Source: Atrina japonica (Eukaryota > Mollusca > Bivalvia > Pterioida > Pinnidae). From it: 64,000 bases of DNA. The first letter of the stretch is position 1. Each line of letters starts with the position of its first letter. Made by a program: the position numbers and the translations under genes. Location of the stretch: assembly GCA_030159075.1 (NCBI GenBank), contig BROG01000295.1, positions 372,001-436,000 of the forward strand. Reading direction: 5' to 3'. Below are positions 59,401-64,000 of the stretch, piece by piece. The notes below the pieces were generated by a model. The model saw only the letters and a list, made by a program, of their open reading frames with translations. It did no database searches and had not been told where the DNA came from.

Positions 59401-60428
59401 ACGAGTTTAAATTTTAGGTAATAAAGCGTAACATTAAAATTACACTGATTAGAGTGATCGTTCCTACTTGTCACCGACATACGATACTATCCAGTGAGGA
59501 ATAAAACGTTTTCCCCGTGCAGCTTGTCATAACCGAAAAATGAGTAGAATCATCCGTATGATAATCAAAAGGTTACTCTGCCCCGCAATCTTATGTGAAT
59601 CGGACAATAATCGTGGTAATAAATCTACACAAGTAGAATGAAAATTATCTTATAAATACATGTAGAATTATTTGTTATTATCCACTTCCCTATTCAAAAT
59701 AAATCATTTTGGACTTTTTACAAGTTCTCGTCAGAATGTACTGTCTTGCATTTATAACATCATTGATTTACCCATGATGCAATTGAAACCACGAGGTCAT
59801 CTGAGCAGGCTAGAATTTTTTTCTTTCATGTGCTGACATATATTTTGGTATTGGGTAGTAATAAACAGTTTTTACAGGGGTGTTTTCAATACATTTCTAC
59901 ATCTGCATTAATTCAATTTTTATGATACAGTCTTAACAATAAATTGGAAATTTTTATCATAAACACAGAAAAAAATGCATGCATTTTGCATTGGAAATGA
60001 GGACAAAAATTGGCTACATGTAAATTGTAGCCTGACGTGTAGGTATTTTGTCAGATATTTCAATCACATGATTGAAACAGTCGGTTAGTTAAGATGTAAA
60101 ATTGCTAATTAATTGTTGAACTTCAAAGTTGTAATAAAATGTAATTGATCTTAAATTGTACAACAAATACAGTACCAAGGTTCCTCTTATACAAAATGAC
60201 CTTTGAACTTCAGAGTTGCAGACATCATATACAGCTGTCTAGGATAGCAACATGTAATGACCTTTGAACTTTACATTTAAGTAAATTACCTTTGTTTTGA
60301 TAAGTGTATCTGAATCTCCAATATCTTTGGTCATTTCTTTCCCTATCTCATCACTTTTCCTGATGTCCATTTCAAGCATAGCTTTGGATGGTGAAACCCA
60401 GTAACTTGATGGAACCGAAGATTTCTCC
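56198..60428 (-). CDS. Shroom-family C-terminal part, ASD2 domain (4 exons in window, 5'-partial)
   Basis: On the minus strand, exons 60428-60290, 59314-59213, 57985-57812 and 56458-56198 join in phase 0 into about 224 codons ending in TAA (56200-56198). The protein matches the ASD2 domain of Shroom proteins: VSPSKAMLEM, then KSYVVDMEKITKLLLKLSGL followed by LARAENAL, then HEEAKNLKDDIDKRSNQVLA, then ESELGDYDYFIQMKSKQMIE and VQELEDKITLGKEQIVALR. ASD2 is a long coiled-coil that recruits Rho-kinase to actin to drive apical constriction. The PDZ and ASD1 parts would lie upstream, beyond the right edge. The gene converges on the HSP70 fusion gene. Confidence 0.88.
56459..57811 (-). other. Shroom intron (between exons c and d)
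   Basis: It contains a duplicated 'tgccattttctgtaaataacaatgata' next to exon d (near 56451 and 56498), dispersed-repeat copy 2 (56710-56885) and unique sequence. No further exon is supported. Confidence 0.5.
56710..56885. repeat. Dispersed repeat ('gggaaaaaatacatgca' family), copy 2
   Basis: It matches 15100-15290 in the same order: gcatttccccttacaatata, ttacggtcatgaggtcaa, tgggaaaaaatacatgca, gccgaatttctgcccc. Confidence 0.65.
57812..57985 (-). CDS. Shroom exon c, ASD2 core
   Basis: Minus-strand acceptor (cctacttttcag) and donor (gtatgt) bound 174 bp, phase 0-0. It encodes VEGIVEQKCQSQHEKEKFKS then YVVDMEKITKLLLKLSGLLA then RAENALQSLPETADARQR. This is the F..Y..D..K...LLL.LSG.LAR.ENAL signature of Shroom ASD2 and is the strongest single piece of evidence for the family. 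Confidence 0.92.
58245..58870. repeat. Dispersed repeat of about 620 bp in Shroom intron
   Basis: It begins agaggctcaagagggcctca then atcgctcacctgagaacc and ends cacaggtgagctaaaaaa, with two internal 'aaaaaattc.agagattaaattt' blocks. The ends resemble the short stretch near 20970-21010 in the other orientation. Non-coding. Confidence 0.6.
59213..59314 (-). CDS. Shroom exon b, ASD2 coiled coil
   Basis: Minus-strand acceptor (aaaatttcag) and donor (gtgaga) bound 102 bp, phase 0-0, encoding EELVQSIQKKMEKLEEEKKC then LMSEISETDKIGKQ. It aligns by pattern with the KK.ELI.S...KL..L.E.. helix of ASD2. Confidence 0.85.
59338..59620 (+). repeat. Dispersed repeat of about 285 bp, copy 1
   Basis: Nearly collinear with 63613-63895: tatagtaaaatc, ggcggagtcttgtgaaccct, tggacgagtttaaatttta, gcttgtcataaccgaaaaat, gagtagaatcatccgtatga. 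Confidence 0.85.
60290..60428 (-). CDS. Shroom exon a (first in window)
   Basis: Minus-strand acceptor (gtatgtttgcag, ending at 60429) and donor (gtaatt from 60289). The single leading base completes a codon from the missing upstream exon (phase 2). It encodes EKSSVPSSYWVSPSKAMLEM followed by an acidic helix ending TLIKTK. The YWVSPSKAMLEM part corresponds to the YY..SAPKAELL segment at the front of ASD2. The upstream exon that should carry the LADIL and MDLMEG motifs was not found before the window ends. Confidence 0.8.
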
Positions 60429-60859
60429 CTGCAAACATACAAACAAAATTATAGCTACCGTCAGGAATGTCCAAATAATTCAGAAACAGGTATATATATA
60501 TATATGTCAGTTATAGATAAATTACCCAATCTCTAACTATATACAGTATACCGGTACGGCTGGGTACGTAAAACTACATGGAGCAATACTCAGATAACTG
60601 CTTCAAACTTTTGTCAGTCACAGAAAACATAATATATCCATAATATGAGGTAATAAACTCGCTTTAAAATCACAAGATCTTCTTGGAAATAAATGCCAAG
60701 CTAAAAATAACATCTAGAGATTGTAAACGTAATTAATCTATTTCAGCTATGTTTCATCTATTGCAGCTCTTCCTAACAGAAAGAGCTTAACACATTTCAA
60801 CAAATTATTTCTAACACAAATGACATCTAAGTATTGTCGTATAATAATATCACATAAAT

Positions 60860-61020
60860 CTACATCACAAAATCGGCATCATCTGATGACGTGTAGAAAA
60901 TATAATCGGACATGAAATAGAAATAGGGGAATAAATATCCCAAATACAGGGGTAATGTAGCTATATACATATGTTTAACACAAAACATGTATGTGATATT
61001 ATTACAGTACTTGTACATGT
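60860..61020. other. Unique flank of the 36-bp array in the Shroom upstream intron
   Basis: Unique AT-rich sequence. The minus-strand ORFs that reach here come from the neighbouring repeat. Confidence 0.4.
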
Positions 61021-61650
61021 GATAAACATGAAAGGGATGTACAGGGTAGAGACTATAAAACATGTGTGATATCTGTACAGGGTAGAGATTATAAAACATG
61101 TGTGATATCTGTACAGGGTAGGGATTATAAAACATGTGTGATATCTGTACAGGGTAGAGACTATAAAACATGTGTGATATCTGTATAGGGTAGAGACTAT
61201 AAAACATGTGTGATATCTGTACAGGGTAGAGATTATAAAACATGTGTGATATCTGTACAGAGTAGGGACTATAAAACATGTGTGATATCTGTACAGGGTA
61301 GAGACTATAAAACATGTGTGATATCTGTACAGGGTAGAGACTATAAAACATGTGTGATATCTGTACAGGGTAGGGACTATAAAACATGTGTGATATCTGT
61401 ACAGGGTAGAGACTACAAAACATGTGTGATATCTATACAGGGTAGAGACTACAAACATGTGTAATATCTGTACAGGGTAGAGATTATAAAACATGTGTGG
61501 TATCTATACAGGGTAGAGACTACAAAACATGTGTGATATCTGTACAGGGTAGAGACTATAAAATCTTTGATATCTGTACAAGGTAGAGATTATAAAATGT
61601 TTGATATCTGTACAGAGTAGAGACTTCACAACACTTGTGATATCTGTACA
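61020..61650. repeat. 36-bp minisatellite, about 17 copies
   Basis: The unit is ggtagagactataaaacatg then tgtgatatctgtacag. Copies toward 61560 are degenerate. All three frames are open over long stretches because 36 is a multiple of 3. Confidence 0.96.
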
Positions 61651-62225
61651 TGTGTGATATCTGTACAGGTATGTGATACAAATTACAGAAATATTATGAT
61701 ATCAAGGAAACATACAGTTACAGAAATCACACTCAAAAACATAACAAATCATTAATATTTTTTTCAGACTTTCAAATCATATGCTATCTGTGGACATGTC
61801 TGTGTATAAAATATCCAGGAGAGATTACAATAAAATATCATATATTTTCAGTACCCACCACATCTGTGGACATGTCTATGTATAAACAGAAAGGAGAGAT
61901 TACAGACAAATTCCATACCAAGTTGTAACCACCCATGAGTCTATTTATTACCAGATTATATCCCCTCTTTGTGTTACAAAGAATCGTAATTTGCCAAGCC
62001 AATTAGCCATAAACTAGTATTAGAGTTTAAATAAACAAGAAATATGGCACAGGTATGGCTAATTGTCAAATGTATGTTATACAAATACAAGCAGGAAGAG
62101 TTATTGTAAACATAGGAATTACAATGTGAATCTTGATAACATTACAAATAGACTAAGCTTACTTTGATTATCTTGTTACAAAATGTTCTCATGGAACGAT
62201 ACATTATGTCCATGTGGAAGAAATA

Positions 62226-62405
62226 CAGTCAAACCCAAATATATTGAAATCAGAGGGGGGAATAATTTTTCTTTTCAAAATAAACAGGGGTTTCAAAATA
62301 ACCAGCTTATAATGGTAATAAAGAAATATGACGAGGTAAATCAATATCATTTCAAATAAAGAGGGATTTCAATGTGACAGGGTTCTATATAAGTGTCCTT
62401 GACTG
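62226..62405. mobile_element. 180-bp TIR element (MITE-like) with TA target duplication
   Basis: The ends CAGTCAAACCCAAAT and, in reverse, CAGTCAAGGACAC share CAGTCAA, with TA outside each end (62224-62225 and 62406-62407). Non-coding. It resembles the CAGT-ended elements at 39635 and 49237. Confidence 0.55.
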
Positions 62406-63612
62406 TAAACGGATATACCGTAAAATTAGGGCTTCAGGGCTACCCAGGTGGTGAATTACATACAAGGTCTTAAGAACCAGTCTTAAGAGACCACTCTTGT
62501 GAAAGACCGCCTGCCTTATGAGACCACATTAAAGAATCCACTCGGTTAAATAATCCTTTCAATATAACCTGTTTTGAGAGTCCACATTTCAGTTACAGAT
62601 GTAGTGGTCTTTAAAGGCAGGTTCCACTGTTTTATGGTTTCACATATTGGTGTCACACATGTACATACACTGTTCTTTTTGTTCAAGGTGTAAACTAATC
62701 TTGTCTTAATTATTTTACTGTGTGTAAACAGAGATGGCTTCTAACATGGATTAATCTAAGGTTAATCATTCAGGGTTAATCCATTCACCCCATAAGACAC
62801 ATATGGACTGATCATAGTCAATGATTTACAGAAGAGTCCATTGTATTTCGTGGGTTGATAGGTAAAGTACATGTAGCTGATTTTATAACAACTATCTTAA
62901 CTGATATGAATGTGTTACCAGCAAATGTATACATGTACATATGTATATGCTTTTGGTTTTACCATTGTTGTGGATATAAGATGAAGCCATGCAGGTTCAT
63001 TATCATGATAAAAGGTTTGAAACCTATTTTAGATTACCGGGTACATCAAAAGAGCCTTATGGCTACCTGTATTAAAAATGTCTGGATATGGCCAGAATCA
63101 AACCCATAACTTTCTGTAAGGCCAACACACATTCCCATCATCTAATTCAATATAAATTTTACACACAGGTGTGGGTCTTTACAGGTAAGAGTGTATTATC
63201 TATCTGCATGAGCTACCAAGTCAGCAAGATGTTTAAGTCAGTACAGTTATGATTCACCCCCATTAAGAGTAATGCTGATAATGATCTTATCTACACAGAT
63301 ATCTACAGAGGCAGCTGGGGTGTTTCTTTGATGCTGTTGGACTGGCTTTGGGTTTTTTCCTCTGTATTACCATTATCACTTAATTATTAATGTGTGTTAA
63401 TCAAAAACTAGATGAAAACATAAAGAAATCAAAGATTACAAAGTTCATTTCACACCAACATTATTTTACATCCCCCAATTAACCTGACCATAACCAGTCT
63501 TCTTAACCACAGCATTTGAATAGGCTAAATCCTGAAAGTTCATTTCTGTTAAAAAAGAACAGAACAAATACGGCATTTGGTGTCGAGCATGTGCCAATGT
63601 GCCAAGTTTTCT

Positions 63613-63895
63613 GTATAGTAAAATCTATATAACTTGGTGGGGTGGAGTCTTATGATCCCTTCCTTGATCTGGACGAGTTTAAATTTAAGGTAATAAAGCT
63701 TAACATTAAAATAACACTGAGTAGACTAACTTGTCACCATACATAAGACAGTATCCATTGAGGAACAGTACTTTTTTTTCCCATGCAGTTTGTCATAACT
63801 GAAAAGTGAGTAGAATCATCTGTATGATAATCCAAAGATTTCTCTTCCCCGCCATCTTTATAATGTGAATCAGACAATATATGTCATCAAGTATA
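63613..63895 (+). repeat. Dispersed repeat of about 285 bp, copy 2
   Basis: Direct copy of 59338-59620, 4.28 kb away, with about 80 per cent similarity and small indels. Confidence 0.85.
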
Positions 63896-64000
63896 GTTGA
63901 TGCATGTGCAGTAAAAGCAGGTCAATCTGACCTCATCCAGTCTTCTTACCTGGAAACAGTATAAGCCACCTACCCCCATCACCATAACTTTATGAGATGA

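Noticed and set aside
60860..61494. Minus-strand ORFs of 177-187 codons (YSLYPVQISHMF repeats)
   Set aside because: Product of the 36-bp minisatellite; all frames are open.
63950..64000. Possible further Shroom exon on the minus strand ending at a cag/gtaaga donor
   Set aside because: The next exon needs two bases left over (phase 2), and in that frame the stretch has a stop. No ASD2 motif is visible.

Overview
This window is AT-rich, intron-rich animal genomic DNA. I read it as a mollusc, most likely a bivalve. The reasons are an HSPA12-type HSP70 gene (a family strongly expanded in bivalves), tRNA-headed SINEs, short TIR elements, and very heavy minisatellite content of the kind common in bivalve genomes. 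The organism is an inference; no species-specific marker was tested.

Two protein-coding genes can be supported, and they converge. On the + strand, eleven exons from about 105 to 42169 join with compatible splice phases into one reading frame of 1,136 codons counted from the ATG at 128. The encoded order is: CARD-like death fold; short hydrophobic mini-exon; an alpha/beta module; second CARD-like; third CARD-like; two linker exons; then a complete HSPA12-type HSP70 ATPase ending in a stop at 42167-42169. Every exon before the ATPase has phase 1 on both sides, and the ATPase starts exactly at a phase-1 junction. This looks like exon shuffling that put an HSP70 ATPase behind an array of death-fold modules, and it is the most interesting item here. 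If transcripts confirm it, it would be a signalling or sensor protein in which CARD contacts are coupled to a nucleotide-dependent HSP70 switch.

On the - strand, four exons (60428-60290, 59314-59213, 57985-57812, 56458-56198) encode the C-terminal ASD2 coiled coil of a Shroom-family cytoskeletal protein, the part that binds Rho kinase. Its 5' part lies beyond the right edge.

Most of the rest is non-coding repeat. Intron 2 of the + gene holds a TTAA-flanked inverted-repeat element (3065-5517) and a 93-bp minisatellite that is open on both strands. Intron 3 holds a 5.5-kb element with perfect 38-bp terminal inverted repeats and TA target duplications (8704-14168). Intron 4 holds a possible alternative terminal exon with a polyadenylation signal. 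Introns 7, 9 and 10 hold minisatellites of 0.5-1.6 kb, and intron 9 also has three decayed copies of the start of exon 10. The 42.5-54.2 kb interval between the two genes is an almost unbroken run of unrelated minisatellites. Four short TA-flanked elements beginning CAGT, several SINEs and several dispersed repeat families are also present. No rRNA, functional tRNA or CRISPR array is present.
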